Shown here: in pieces, positions 1 to 7,510 of the stretch
Layout: every line of letters starts with the position of its first letter
How positions within the stretch are numbered: position 1 is the stretch's first letter
Assembly (NCBI GenBank): GCA_003551665.1
Contig: PUNE01000079.1
Location: 1-64,000, forward strand
DNA length: 64,000 bases
Direction: 5' to 3'
DNA from: Halobacteroidaceae bacterium
GTDB taxonomy: Bacteria > Bacillota > Halanaerobiia > B1SED10-174
Notes under the pieces: generated by a model
Seen by the model: the letters and a program-made list of their open reading frames with translations, nothing else
Database searches by the model: none
What the model was told of the DNA's origin: nothing
Program-made: the position numbers and the translations under genes

Positions 1-7
1 AAAAAAA

Positions 8-85
8 TGGGGTGAGTGATGGGATTTGAACCCACGACCTCAGGAGCCACAATCCTGCGCTCTAACCACCTGAGCTACACCCACC
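8..85 (-). tRNA. tRNA-His (anticodon GTG)
   Basis: The reverse strand folds into a complete cloverleaf: a 7-bp acceptor GTGGGTG/CACTCAC, a TTCAAAT T-loop, and an anticodon loop TTGTGGC reading GTG. An extra 5' G (G-1) faces C73, the identity pair of bacterial tRNA-His. The 3' CCA is encoded (positions 10-8). It follows tRNA-Tyr by 9 bases, and both probably share the promoter at 197-225. Confidence 0.97.
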
Positions 86-94
86 GTATAATAA

Positions 95-180
<86 letters not shown>

Positions 181-196
181 AAGCAATCCGTACTCT

Positions 197-225
197 ATTA
201 TATACACTGCAACCACTTTTGACAA
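197..225 (-). promoter_or_regulatory. sigma-A-type promoter of the tRNA-Tyr/tRNA-His unit
   Basis: On the reverse strand TTGTCA (225-220) and a perfect TATAAT (202-197) are separated by 17 bases. The expected start lies a few bases before tRNA-Tyr, so the tRNA pair need not depend on the crotonase gene upstream. Confidence 0.75.
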
Positions 226-234
226 GTATAACCC

Positions 235-1005
235 CTATTTGTTTTTAAACCTGGGTTTTCGTTTCTCCAGGAAGGCAGTCATTCCTTCCGTCTGGTCCTG
301 GGTAGTAAATAGTTCTGCAAAAAAGGTCCTTTCCTTTTCCAGACCACTTTTTACATCTTCATGGTTATCATTTAAAACCATTTTTGCGGCCCGAAGAGCT
401 TTGCTTCCTCTTGATCCCAGTTCTTGAACCTGTTTAAAGGCCTCTTCATTAAAGTTCTCATCTGGCAGCACGGTTTGAACAAGACCTATTTTTTCGGCTT
501 CCCGGGCTTTAAGGGTTTTTCCTGTCATTATCAATTCCTTGGCCCGGGCTTCACCAATTATTTTTTTCAGGAAATGTGTCCCTCCAAAACCCGGAATAAT
601 ACCCAGGGTAATTTCTGGCTGGCCGATCAACGCCCCCTCTTTAATTACCCTTAAATCGCAGGCCAGGGCAAGTTCACAACCACCACCCAGAGCATAACCA
701 TTAATCAGGGCAACTGTAGGCAGGGGCCACTGGTAAATTTTATGGAACACTACCTGTCCCGCCTGGGATAATTTTTCGGCTTCCAGGGGGGTCATATCCT
801 TCATTGCAGCAATGTCAGCTCCAGCCACGAATGCCTTTTCTCCTTCTCCGGTAAAAACCAGAATGGAAGGATCTTTACCCTCTTCCTCCAGAACCCTGTT
901 CAACTCTTCCAGGACTTCCAGGTTCAGCGCATTTAACTGCCCGGGTCGATTGATAGTGATAACAGTAAAAAGGTCCTCTTTTTCTACCTTCAGATGCTCA
1001 TACAT
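235..1005 (-). CDS. enoyl-CoA hydratase/isomerase (crotonase) family protein
   Basis: A 256-residue crotonase, the usual length for a short-chain enoyl-CoA hydratase. The oxyanion-hole segment AGADIAAM lies near residue 61. The two catalytic glutamates expected for hydratase activity are present: E111 in GGGCELALACD and E131 in GQPEITLG. The family adds water to 2-enoyl-CoA in beta-oxidation or butyrate/crotonate metabolism. Substrate chain length cannot be read from sequence, and no other beta-oxidation gene is adjacent. The ATG start is preceded by AAGGAGG. It is probably a single-gene unit, since a hairpin separates it from the oxidase operon upstream. Confidence 0.93.
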   Translation of the reverse strand: MYEHLKVEKEDLFTVITINRPGQLNALNLEVLEELNRVLEEEGKDPSILVFTGEGEKAFVAGADIAAMKDMTPLEAEKLSQAGQVVFHKIYQWPLPTVALINGYALGGGCELALACDLRVIKEGALIGQPEITLGIIPGFGGTHFLKKIIGEARAKELIMTGKTLKAREAEKIGLVQTVLPDENFNEEAFKQVQELGSRGSKALRAAKMVLNDNHEDVKSGLEKERTFFAELFTTQDQTEGMTAFLEKRKPRFKNK

Positions 1006-1045
1006 TCCGTTTCCCCTCCTTGCAGAACTCTAATTTGAAACACGG

Positions 1046-1069
1046 TGGGGGATTTCCTGAAATCCCCCA
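1046..1069 (-). terminator. hairpin downstream of the amine dehydrogenase operon
   Basis: A perfect 10-bp stem (1046-1055 with 1060-1069) with a 4-base loop lies just after the stop of the last oxidase gene. The run after the stem on the reverse strand is only moderately T-rich, so termination is probable but not certain. Confidence 0.5.
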
Positions 1070-1082
1070 TTAAGCATCTAAG

Positions 1083-2231
1083 CTACACTACAGAAGGCTC
1101 TAAAACCAGTTCGCCCCGGTCAAACCGTCCCAGATCCAGTTTATGAACCGGCATGGACAGGTCCTTGCCCAGAATTAGTTCGGCCATTACAACACCGGTC
1201 ATAGGAGCAATCATGAAACCGTGTCCGCTGAAGCCAATTGCCATGTAAAAACCCGGTACCTCAGGGGCCTCACACAAAATAGGCTGGGAATCGGGAGTAA
1301 TGTTATAGAGTCCCGACCACTGGCGAACAACTCTCAACTTTTTCAATGCCGGGAAGGTTCCGGTTATCTTTCCCGATAACTCCTGGAGAAATTGCCAGCT
1401 GTGTCCTATATTGTGCCCTTTGGGTTCATTGGGATCACCCTGTCCCATTATAAAAGCACCGTGGGGAACCTGCTGGCAATAAAAATGATGGTAAAAAGAA
1501 ATAACCATTGGTCCCTGCAGGGGATTAACCGGCTCGGTAACCATGATCTGATGGCGCTCGGAATAAACAGGGAGATCCAGACCAACCATGGCCCCGATAA
1601 GATCAGAATATCCTCCAGCGGCGTTAACCACCTTCTCAGTTTTTATTTTCCCCCTGTCTGTTACAACTGCCGTTATCCGATCCCCTTCCCTTTCTATATC
1701 CCTGCATTCAGTATAGGTGTAAATCTCAACACCCATCCTTTTAGCCGCTTCGGCATAAGCCTGGGTTACATGAAACGGATTGGCGTGGCCATCCCGGCCA
1801 CAAAAAGCAGCGCCAAGTAATCCTTCAGTGTTCAGGTGAGGAACAATCTTCCTGGCTTCCCCGGGGTCGATTAACCTGGATTCAATTCCCAGACTGTTCT
1901 GCAGGGCAATATTTTTCTTGAACTGCTCAATTTCTTTTTCCTCGTAGGCAAGGATAAGGTAGCCATCCTGTTTTAATTCAATATCTTCAGGATAACCCAG
2001 CATTTCGTTTAAGACCTCAAAAGTATCCATGCTGGCCTTTGACAGTTTGCAGTTCATTTCCGTTCCCCACTGCTGGCGAATCCCAGCGCCGCAGCGTCCT
2101 GTTGCCCCCGCAGTAAGGTATTCCTTTTCCAGGACAACTACATCTTGGCATCCCATTTTAGCCAGGTTATAGGCAATTGCACACCCGACAACTCCTCCAC
2201 CAATGATAACAACTTCTGCACTATTTTTCAT
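1083..2231 (-). CDS. FAD-dependent oxidoreductase, DAO family (catalytic subunit of an amine/amino-acid dehydrogenase)
   Basis: A DAO-family flavoenzyme. The N-terminal dinucleotide-binding motif GGGVVG is followed by an acidic strand end (VVLEKE), and the C-terminal region reads ITPDSQPILCE...GFSGHGF, as in sarcosine oxidase, glycine oxidase and HcnC-type subunits. It probably oxidises the C-N bond of an amine or amino acid and passes electrons to the iron-sulphur and second flavin subunits encoded upstream in the same operon. Several starts overlap the 3' end of the preceding gene (ATG at 2237, 2234 and 2231). I chose 2231 because AGGGGTG (2244-2238) is then 6 bases upstream. Substrate candidates from the family are proline, sarcosine, glycine and opines; sequence does not decide. 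Confidence 0.88.
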   Translation of the reverse strand: MKNSAEVVIIGGGVVGCAIAYNLAKMGCQDVVVLEKEYLTAGATGRCGAGIRQQWGTEMNCKLSKASMDTFEVLNEMLGYPEDIELKQDGYLILAYEEKEIEQFKKNIALQNSLGIESRLIDPGEARKIVPHLNTEGLLGAAFCGRDGHANPFHVTQAYAEAAKRMGVEIYTYTECRDIEREGDRITAVVTDRGKIKTEKVVNAAGGYSDLIGAMVGLDLPVYSERHQIMVTEPVNPLQGPMVISFYHHFYCQQVPHGAFIMGQGDPNEPKGHNIGHSWQFLQELSGKITGTFPALKKLRVVRQWSGLYNITPDSQPILCEAPEVPGFYMAIGFSGHGFMIAPMTGVVMAELILGKDLSMPVHKLDLGRFDRGELVLEPSVV

Positions 2232-2499
2232 CATCATCACCCCTGGCTGCATCCTCAAGATAGATTCCCACTGATGGGGGCCTTTGCCTGGGCAGTGGTA
2301 ACTCTTCCCTTTTCCTGCCCGTAATTGTCATTATCTCTCGCTGAATATTTTCCTCACAGGTTTTACCCTGACAGGCGCCCATCCCGCACCTGATCAGTCT
2401 TTTTAATTCATCAAAAGAGGTTGCACCTTTTTTTATGGCTTCCCGGATTTCATCACGGGTTAGATCCTCACAAAAACAAAGGATTACATCATCCTTCAT
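2221..2499 (-). CDS. BFD-like [2Fe-2S]-binding subunit
   Basis: A 92-residue protein with the BFD-type cysteine set: CxC at residues 8 and 10, then a C-x4-C pair in RCGMGACQGKTC. This small domain occurs fused to, or beside, the large subunits of HcnB/SoxA-type and opine oxidase complexes, where it carries a [2Fe-2S] cluster between flavins. It overlaps the preceding ferredoxin gene by 11 bases and the DAO gene start by about 11, indicating translational coupling. The ATG is preceded by GGAGGGG. Confidence 0.87.
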   Translation of the reverse strand: MKDDVILCFCEDLTRDEIREAIKKGATSFDELKRLIRCGMGACQGKTCEENIQREIMTITGRKREELPLPRQRPPSVGIYLEDAARGDDDEK

Positions 2500-2992
2500 C
2501 AGTACCCCTCCTTAACCTGATATGCCGGGCATCCATTAAAATATCCTTAGGTACTGCCACAGAAACAATTGCTGTTCGATCCTGTTTTTTTGTGTTGAGA
2601 ACATGAACTACGCGTCCCCTGCCTATTTCCTCCCCTGCCCGGTTTAAAACAGTAACTTCTTCTTCCTTCTCAGGCAGCGGTTTGAGTTCATAGGGTATTT
2701 TTAAAAGCCCTTCATTTTCGGAGTAGGGGTAATCAAGAACAAAAATAGCCAGGCCGGGACAGTGGGCAATGCAAATGGAACATCCGTTACACTTTTTATA
2801 ATCAATCTCGGGTTTCTGGTTGATATCATCAAATGGCCGAAATGCCTCCCGAGGGCAGGCATAATAACAGGGATCACAGGGGATCTCCTGCATGCACTCT
2901 ACAATCACCACAGGGCCTTCCTGCAGTCGTTCGAATGAAGGCTTAACTTCCTGCAGTTCTTCTGGAGAAGGTACTCCGTCTTTTTTTAGCAT
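2489..2992 (-). CDS. 4Fe-4S ferredoxin-type electron-transfer subunit
   Basis: About 167 residues. There are two cysteine groups: an N-terminal one in CMQEIPCDPCYYACP and a classical CNGCSICIAHCP. This suggests two [4Fe-4S] clusters wired between the flavin subunits of this dehydrogenase. The ATG at 2992 is chosen because GAGAGGTG lies at the right distance; a longer TTG-started form to 3010 would overlap the upstream gene by 14 bases. The C-terminal third carries no recognised motif. Confidence 0.85.
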   Translation of the reverse strand: MLKKDGVPSPEELQEVKPSFERLQEGPVVIVECMQEIPCDPCYYACPREAFRPFDDINQKPEIDYKKCNGCSICIAHCPGLAIFVLDYPYSENEGLLKIPYELKPLPEKEEEVTVLNRAGEEIGRGRVVHVLNTKKQDRTAIVSVAVPKDILMDARHIRLRRGTDEG

Positions 2993-2996
2993 GGTT

Positions 2997-4067
2997 TCAC
3001 CTCTCAACATTGGCCAGTCCCTGGCGGATATGTTCTCCCACAGGTCCCGCCCGTAAAGTTTCCAGATTGGCTTTTATTTCTTCCACCTTCTCTTCCTCAA
3101 TCCGATAGTCCATTTTCCGAGCAGCAGAAATTCCAGCGAGCTGCCCCTCAAGTATAGCACTTGTTGCTTCTTCAATCCCGGCTACATCTCCGGCAATATA
3201 AATCCCTTCTTCGGTGGTTTCCAGATTACTGTCTCTAATGGGAACATATCCTCCCAGTTGGGGAGAAAACTCCATTTCGCATCCGGCCTGCCAGAGTAAT
3301 TCTGCAAGAGGGGATAGCCCCACTGCCAGGCAAACCGTATCCACGCTTACCTCACGTTCTTCTCCTGGTACGGGTTGCCAGTTTTCATCAATCCGGGTAA
3401 TTAATGCCCCTTCAACTTTTTCCTGCCCCCTGGCTTTTAAAATTGTGTGATTGGTAAGGATAGGGACTCCCATCCGCCGGATTTTGGAAGCGTGAACCCA
3501 GTAACCTCCCACGTGGGAAGCTCCCTCTATTATGGCTTCGACCTCTATTCCTGCCTGTATTAACTGATAGGAGACAATCAGACCAATGTTACCCGCTCCA
3601 ACCATTAAAACCTTTTTCCCTGGAGCAACTCCATAAACATTCATCAGGGTCTGAACTGCTCCCGCTCCATAAACACCTGGGAGGTCATTGTTTTCAAAAG
3701 GGATCATTTTCTCCATAGCCCCAGAAGCAACCAGCAGGGTTCGGGGTTTGATTTTTATCATTCTGCCTGCGCAGGCGGCTGTTAAAACTCCGTCTTCGTA
3801 AAAGCCCAGAGCAGTTGCTCCAGTGAAAACCTGAATGTTTTCATCCTTTTCTATCTGTTCAGAAAAATGCGTGGCAATATCAACTCCCCGCATCCCCGCA
3901 AATTCATTTTTTGAGCCGAAAAACTGGTGGGTCTGTTTAACCAGCTGACCTCCAAGCCAGTCATCGCGTTCTAAAAGAATCACCCTGGCACCTGCCCTTG
4001 AAGCCTCCAGGGCCGCTGCCAGGCCAGCCGGGCCAGCACCTATTATTGCCAGATCAGTCTGCCGCAT
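2997..4067 (-). CDS. pyridine nucleotide-disulphide oxidoreductase-type FAD subunit (HcnB/SoxA-like)
   Basis: 356 residues. It has an N-terminal FAD-binding GAGPAGLAAALEASRAG, a central second Rossmann motif VGAGNIGLIVSYQL for a nucleotide, and a C-terminal FAD signature IYIAGDVAGIEEA. It resembles the large subunits of HcnB, opine oxidase A and dye-linked proline dehydrogenase, which relay electrons from the DAO-type subunit to an acceptor. It overlaps the preceding gene by 14 bases, and AAGGGGG precedes its ATG. No CxxC redox pair of the glutathione-reductase type is visible. Confidence 0.88.
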   Translation of the reverse strand: MRQTDLAIIGAGPAGLAAALEASRAGARVILLERDDWLGGQLVKQTHQFFGSKNEFAGMRGVDIATHFSEQIEKDENIQVFTGATALGFYEDGVLTAACAGRMIKIKPRTLLVASGAMEKMIPFENNDLPGVYGAGAVQTLMNVYGVAPGKKVLMVGAGNIGLIVSYQLIQAGIEVEAIIEGASHVGGYWVHASKIRRMGVPILTNHTILKARGQEKVEGALITRIDENWQPVPGEEREVSVDTVCLAVGLSPLAELLWQAGCEMEFSPQLGGYVPIRDSNLETTEEGIYIAGDVAGIEEATSAILEGQLAGISAARKMDYRIEEEKVEEIKANLETLRAGPVGEHIRQGLANVER

Positions 4068-4368
4068 TGATATCCCCCTTGCCCTTTTGGTATTCTACCT
4101 TCATTCCCTGCCGTAGGGGAGTTACACAAACCTTAACATTGGGCTCCCCGTTAACAACCATAAGACACGAAGAACAATTTCCTATGGCACAAAAGAAACC
4201 GCGGGGTCTGTTATGCCGCGGGCTATGCCTTAAAACCCTGATACCCGCATCGTGGAGAGCAGCGGCTATGGGTTCTCCCTCTTTCCCGATGAAAGTCTTT
4301 CCTTCAAAGGAAAACTCAACTGTTTTTCCTTCTGGGAAAGAAAGAATGGGGTGATCTTTAATCCGCAT
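4054..4368 (-). CDS. (2Fe-2S)-binding protein, HcnA/SoxA N-terminal type
   Basis: 104 residues matching the Fer2_4 type found at the N terminus of sarcosine oxidase alpha and as the separate HcnA subunit. The signature is KEGEPIAAALHDAGIRVLR followed by cysteines in FFCAIGNCSSCLMVV and a later Cys in VKVCVTPL. It is the first gene of the five-gene operon (4368 to 1083). The ATG follows TAGGAGG. The operon therefore encodes a complete heteromeric flavin/Fe-S dehydrogenase. Confidence 0.87.
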   Translation of the reverse strand: MRIKDHPILSFPEGKTVEFSFEGKTFIGKEGEPIAAALHDAGIRVLRHSPRHNRPRGFFCAIGNCSSCLMVVNGEPNVKVCVTPLRQGMKVEYQKGKGDINAAD

Positions 4369-4404
4369 TGTAAAGCCTCCTATCTCGTATAAAAAAATTA
4401 AAAG

Positions 4405-4433
4405 ATTATACTTTAGTTAATCCACCGTCATAA
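4405..4433 (-). promoter_or_regulatory. putative promoter of the dehydrogenase operon
   Basis: A perfect TATAAT (4410-4405, reverse strand) lies 36 bases upstream of the ATG at 4368. The -35 candidate at 17 bases (TTATGA, 4433-4428) is poor, so the promoter may need an activator. Confidence 0.45.
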
Positions 4434-4612
4434 TAGTTCTTCTCTTTTTTCTCAACTTCCTGCCTTTTAATTTCATTTTTCTTCCTGCAACCCTCAGTTT
4501 TTATTAATCCGAACTATTTGAAGGACCATCAGGAGTTTTCTGGAAGTTAAAGTTTAGAAGGGTTCTGTTATTATAAGGAAGTTTTTCCTTAAGAAGGGGG
4601 GTGCCAATTATT

Positions 4613-5308
4613 ATGAGGAAGAGAAAATTATTGTTTGCCCTGCTCAGCAGTTTGCTCTTCTTTTTGCTCCTGTCTCCCGGGGCTATTGCGGTAATTGAAG
4701 AAGAAGATTGGTTTAACCCCGGTGAACTGGGTGAATTTGTTAAATTCTTCCAGGAAATCAACTATGAGTTTTCCACAGAGCATGCCGATACCGATGAAAA
4801 ATATCATACCACTGTAAGTTTCGTTGTGGAAGGAACAGAGACAATAAATGGAGATGAACTTAACCGCATTTCGATCAATTCCGTTTCAGACGAAGATGAA
4901 TTTACTTTTCTTCTTTGGGCAGACGAAGAGGGGGAAGTAAAACGGGTTGTTGATAAGCAATCTGACGAAGAAATCCCCGCCATGTTTGCCAATTTGATGG
5001 CCCAGGCAGTTCTCCTGCCATTTATCTCAATTGACGCAATGGATACCAAAACAGCAATTGCAGGGGAATACGAGGGGTATGTTGTTGAGCATCAGGAAAC
5101 CAAACAGGAAACAATTGGTGAATTAAATACAACTGTTCATGTTTTTTCACTGGAACACCATGATGATGAAGTATTTCCTGGAACTGCAACCTACTGGGTT
5201 GCTGATTTTGATGAGTTCCAGATGGTAGTTTATTTCAATCTTCCTGAACACCCTGAACCGGAGATTGATTCTGTTAAATTCAAAATAACTGACCTGTCTC
5301 TATTCTAA
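4613..5308 (+). CDS. secreted acidic protein of unknown function, paralogue of the gene at 5759
   Basis: 231 residues from the ATG at 4613. An upstream GTG at 4601 overlaps the Shine-Dalgarno AAGGGGGG, so it is less likely. A basic start (MRKRK) and a long hydrophobic stretch ending in AIA form a typical signal peptide without a lipobox cysteine. The mature part is strongly acidic and has two recognisable blocks shared with the next gene: an N-terminal GEFVKFFQEINYEF segment and a central IPAMFANLMAQAVLLPF segment. I do not recognise the family. No close operon partner is visible; the paralogue lies 450 bases downstream with its own promoter. Confidence 0.8.
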   Translation: MRKRKLLFALLSSLLFFLLLSPGAIAVIEEEDWFNPGELGEFVKFFQEINYEFSTEHADTDEKYHTTVSFVVEGTETINGDELNRISINSVSDEDEFTFLLWADEEGEVKRVVDKQSDEEIPAMFANLMAQAVLLPFISIDAMDTKTAIAGEYEGYVVEHQETKQETIGELNTTVHVFSLEHHDDEVFPGTATYWVADFDEFQMVVYFNLPEHPEPEIDSVKFKITDLSLF

Positions 5309-5461
5309 TATAAATAAAAAAACGGGGTAAATTGATTCCCTCTTTTAGTATTATGCTAATTGCTATTATCTAATGCTTAAGGGGGATTTTTCTATTTTCG
5401 ACCATTCAATCAAAACTTAGAGACGGTTGCCATCAGTTAAAACCCGGAAAAATTTCTTAAG

Positions 5462-5490
5462 TTGACAAAACTAATACCCAAAAGTATACA
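5462..5490 (+). promoter_or_regulatory. sigma-A-type promoter of the gene at 5759
   Basis: A perfect TTGACA (5462-5467), a 17-base spacer and TATACA (5485-5490). It implies a 5' leader of about 260 bases before the coding region. Confidence 0.75.
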
Positions 5491-5563
5491 CAGGGGAAAC
5501 AAAAAACCCGCCATTCCACTCCCCCTAAAAAACCAAACAATTGTTTTTATACTGCTTAACCCG

Positions 5564-5628
5564 AAAAACCCTTACTATATTGAAGGTTTTTATCTCAACC
5601 TTGGTCAGGGTTTTTGTATTTCTTTTTC
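5564..5628 (+). promoter_or_regulatory. branched hairpin plus T-rich tail in the leader (candidate attenuator)
   Basis: AAAAACCCT (5564-5572) pairs with AGGGTTTTT (5607-5615). An inner stem AAGGTT/AACCTT (5583-5588/5597-5602) sits in the loop, and a T-rich tract follows. It resembles an intrinsic terminator placed between promoter and gene. No known riboswitch consensus was recognised. Confidence 0.4.
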
Positions 5629-5758
5629 TGCAACTAAAAACTGACATTTTAATAGGTTGCAGAGAAGGAAAAAACTTGCGGACAGGGAATATTATAGTTA
5701 CAATACTTCAAAAAAATAACTTATTAAACTACAAAAGCGAGAAAGGAGGTTCGTTAAT

Positions 5759-6448
5759 TTGTTTAATAAAAAAATTACCCGCTTAATTGCAATTATTACC
5801 TTGGTTCTTCTTCCCTTTTGTAGTCCGGTTATTAAAGCCGATGAACCGGACCTCAGCTCCATTCTGGAAAACTGGTATGAAATTACGGATATAAGTGATT
5901 TTGTAGCCAAATTTTCCAAGTTTGTTTATTACATGAAGGGAGAAGAAGGCGAAATCACTGAATTTATCTACGAACACATGGGCAAGGAAACAGTGGACGG
6001 GGTTGAACTGGAAAAAGTATCAATGCGAGGCTCCTCCCCCGACGATGAACAGGAAATGTTTTTCTGGTATGACCAGGATGGAAAAATGACCAGGGCTTTG
6101 GATAATAAATCCGGACAGCAAATTCCCATGTTCCTGGCCGGTTTTGTTACCAGCGTATTTTTGCTTCCTTTCTTTATGTCCGGCGTGATTGATTTTCAAG
6201 AATTAATGGAAGCAGAAGATCAGGATGTTATGGTTTTAACTGAAGTTTCTGAGAGAGATGTGGGTGGCCTCCCTGCAACAATTTATACCTACACCATTAC
6301 AGGATACGATGATGATGGCCAGGAAGTCAAAAGCGTGTATGAAATAGGAGATTTCGGTGATTTTCAGATTGTTGTTGGTGTGGACATGGATATTGAAAAT
6401 GAAGAGTACCCCTTTGGTTTCTGGGTTGAGGAAATAGTTCTACATTAA
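5759..6448 (+). CDS. secreted acidic protein of unknown function, paralogue of the gene at 4613
   Basis: 229 residues. The start is TTG at 5759, chosen because AAAGGAGG (5742-5749) lies 9 bases upstream and no ATG fits. The signal peptide runs to about IKA/D; one Cys in its hydrophobic core does not form a good lipobox. The mature chain aligns by eye with the 4613 product: DFVAKFSKFVYYM, then KETVDGVELEKVSM, then IPMFLAGFVTSVFLLPFF, then a C-terminal FGDFQIVVGVDMD. The family is unknown. A strong terminator follows directly. Confidence 0.8.
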   Translation: MFNKKITRLIAIITLVLLPFCSPVIKADEPDLSSILENWYEITDISDFVAKFSKFVYYMKGEEGEITEFIYEHMGKETVDGVELEKVSMRGSSPDDEQEMFFWYDQDGKMTRALDNKSGQQIPMFLAGFVTSVFLLPFFMSGVIDFQELMEAEDQDVMVLTEVSERDVGGLPATIYTYTITGYDDDGQEVKSVYEIGDFGDFQIVVGVDMDIENEEYPFGFWVEEIVLH

Positions 6449-6463
6449 AAACCCAACCTCATT

Positions 6464-6490
6464 GCCCCATCAAGCAGATGGGGCTTTTTA
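6464..6490 (+). terminator. intrinsic terminator of the gene at 5759
   Basis: A 7-bp stem GCCCCAT/ATGGGGC (6464-6470/6478-6484) is followed by TTTTTAATTTT. Confidence 0.85.
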
Positions 6491-6501
6491 ATTTTCGAAA
6501 A

Positions 6502-6530
6502 CAAAAAAGCCCCTGCAAAAAGCAGAGGCT
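6502..6530 (-). terminator. intrinsic terminator of tRNA-Pro
   Basis: On the reverse strand a 9-bp stem (6530-6522 with 6516-6508, one G-U pair) and a TTTTT loop are followed by six T. It converges with the terminator at 6464. Confidence 0.85.
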
Positions 6531-6538
6531 TAATATTC

Positions 6539-6616
6539 TGGTCGGGATGGGGAGATTTGAACTCCCGACCTCACGCCCCCCAGACGTGCGCGCTTACCAG
6601 GCTGCGCTACATCCCG
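6539..6616 (-). tRNA. tRNA-Pro (anticodon GGG)
   Basis: The reverse strand folds as a cloverleaf: acceptor CGGGATG/CATCCCG, discriminator A, encoded CCA (6541-6539), T-loop TTCAAAT, and an anticodon arm CACGT/GCGTG enclosing CTGGGGG, which reads GGG. Confidence 0.96.
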
Positions 6617-6629
6617 AATATCTATGCGT

Positions 6630-6658
6630 ATTTTACCACAGGGGGTGGGCAAAGTCAA
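6630..6658 (-). promoter_or_regulatory. sigma-A-type promoter of tRNA-Pro
   Basis: On the reverse strand TTGACT (6658-6653), a 17-base spacer and TAAAAT (6635-6630), about 14 bases before the mature tRNA 5' end. Confidence 0.75.
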
Positions 6659-6663
6659 CGCCT

Positions 6664-6960
6664 TCAACCCTTAATAATTCCCTGTTTTTTAAGTTTTCGA
6701 AGCACCTGGTCGGGGAAATTGGTAACCACGAATACTTCCTGCAGAGAGGAGCTGGTTTTTCCCAGCAACTTAAAGCCTGTTTCGGTAATATACTGGAGCT
6801 GAAGATAGGGCTGGTGTCCGCTTCCTGTCCGCTGGTTGATGCGGCCGGGAAGAACACTTTTCACCTCTGTAAACTGGGCTACTTCCTGTAACAGAGGGCC
6901 AATTTCTTTTATTACTGTATGTTCTCTCTTGATTTTATCAGACCGGTATTTAGGACTCAC
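6664..6960 (-). CDS. small protein resembling the DUF2103 (predicted metal-binding) family
   Basis: 98 residues with a GTG start directly abutting the TGA of the upstream flavin reductase gene; GAGGA lies about 7 bases upstream, so the two are coupled. The segment VKSVLPGRINQRTGS resembles what I recall of DUF2103 proteins. That assignment is from memory and should be checked. There are no cysteines, a few histidines, and no signal peptide, so it is probably cytoplasmic. It is the last gene of the operon that starts with the P1 peptidase. Confidence 0.6.
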   Translation of the reverse strand: MSPKYRSDKIKREHTVIKEIGPLLQEVAQFTEVKSVLPGRINQRTGSGHQPYLQLQYITETGFKLLGKTSSSLQEVFVVTNFPDQVLRKLKKQGIIKG

Positions 6961-7509
6961 TCAGGGTTTCCTCGATTCCAGGAAAGACCCCCATCTCCAG
7001 TAATTTCCGCCCCCGAAAGTAATAATTCCGGCTTTCTGGGGATCAATTTTCCCCTCCTCATTTAAAACCTTTTCATCTGCAACAAGGTTGACTATTTCTC
7101 CGATAAAAAGGTGGTGGCTACCGTCCATCTCTACGATTCGATCAAGCTTGCACTCCAGAGTAACCGGAGCTTCTCCTATGAGGGGTGCCGTTATTTCTTT
7201 GCCCCGAATGGGTGTAAGCCCTAGTTCCTTAAATTTATCCATTTCCCGCCCTGATTTACTCCCGCATACATGAACTGCTTCCAGGAGATTTTCATCCGGA
7301 AGACTAACGGCAAATTCCCCGCTTGCTGCAATCAAGTTGTAGGAAAACCGCTGGGGCCTGATCCCCAGGCCAATCCGGGGAGGCATTGAAGACACAATCC
7401 CTGCCCAGGCCAGGGTAATTATGCTCCTCTGGTCTTCGTGGGCACAGGAAGCAAGGACTGCTGGAAGGGGCAACAAAATGGGCTGGGGATCCATATTAAT
7501 TTTACCCAT
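6961..7509 (-). CDS. flavin reductase-like (DIM6/NTAB) FMN-binding protein
   Basis: 182 residues in the split-barrel flavin reductase fold. It shows the N-terminal ASCAHEDQRSIITLAWAGIV segment, the PPRIGLGIRPQRFSYNLI FMN-binding region, and EAPVTLECKLDRIVEMDGSHHLFIGEIV near the C terminus. Relatives bind FMN and reduce flavins or act as small oxidoreductases; the partner here is unknown. It starts ATG after GGAGG, 2 bases after the DUF4438 gene. Co-transcription with a peptidase is unexplained. Confidence 0.88.
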   Translation of the reverse strand: MGKINMDPQPILLPLPAVLASCAHEDQRSIITLAWAGIVSSMPPRIGLGIRPQRFSYNLIAASGEFAVSLPDENLLEAVHVCGSKSGREMDKFKELGLTPIRGKEITAPLIGEAPVTLECKLDRIVEMDGSHHLFIGEIVNLVADEKVLNEEGKIDPQKAGIITFGGGNYWRWGSFLESRKP

Positions 7510-7510
7510 A

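Larger units (their letters stand above)
5309..5758 (+). other. 450-base intergenic region with promoter and structured leader
   Basis: No credible gene is seen. The right half holds a strong promoter (5462-5490) and a long leader with a branched hairpin (5564-5615) before the gene at 5759. The left half shows nothing recognisable. Confidence 0.6.

Noticed and set aside
5462-5786. Two forward open frames of 60 and 81 codons in the leader of the gene at 5759
   Set aside because: They have poor start sites, low-complexity AT-rich composition and overlap the leader hairpin; the first begins at the promoter -35.
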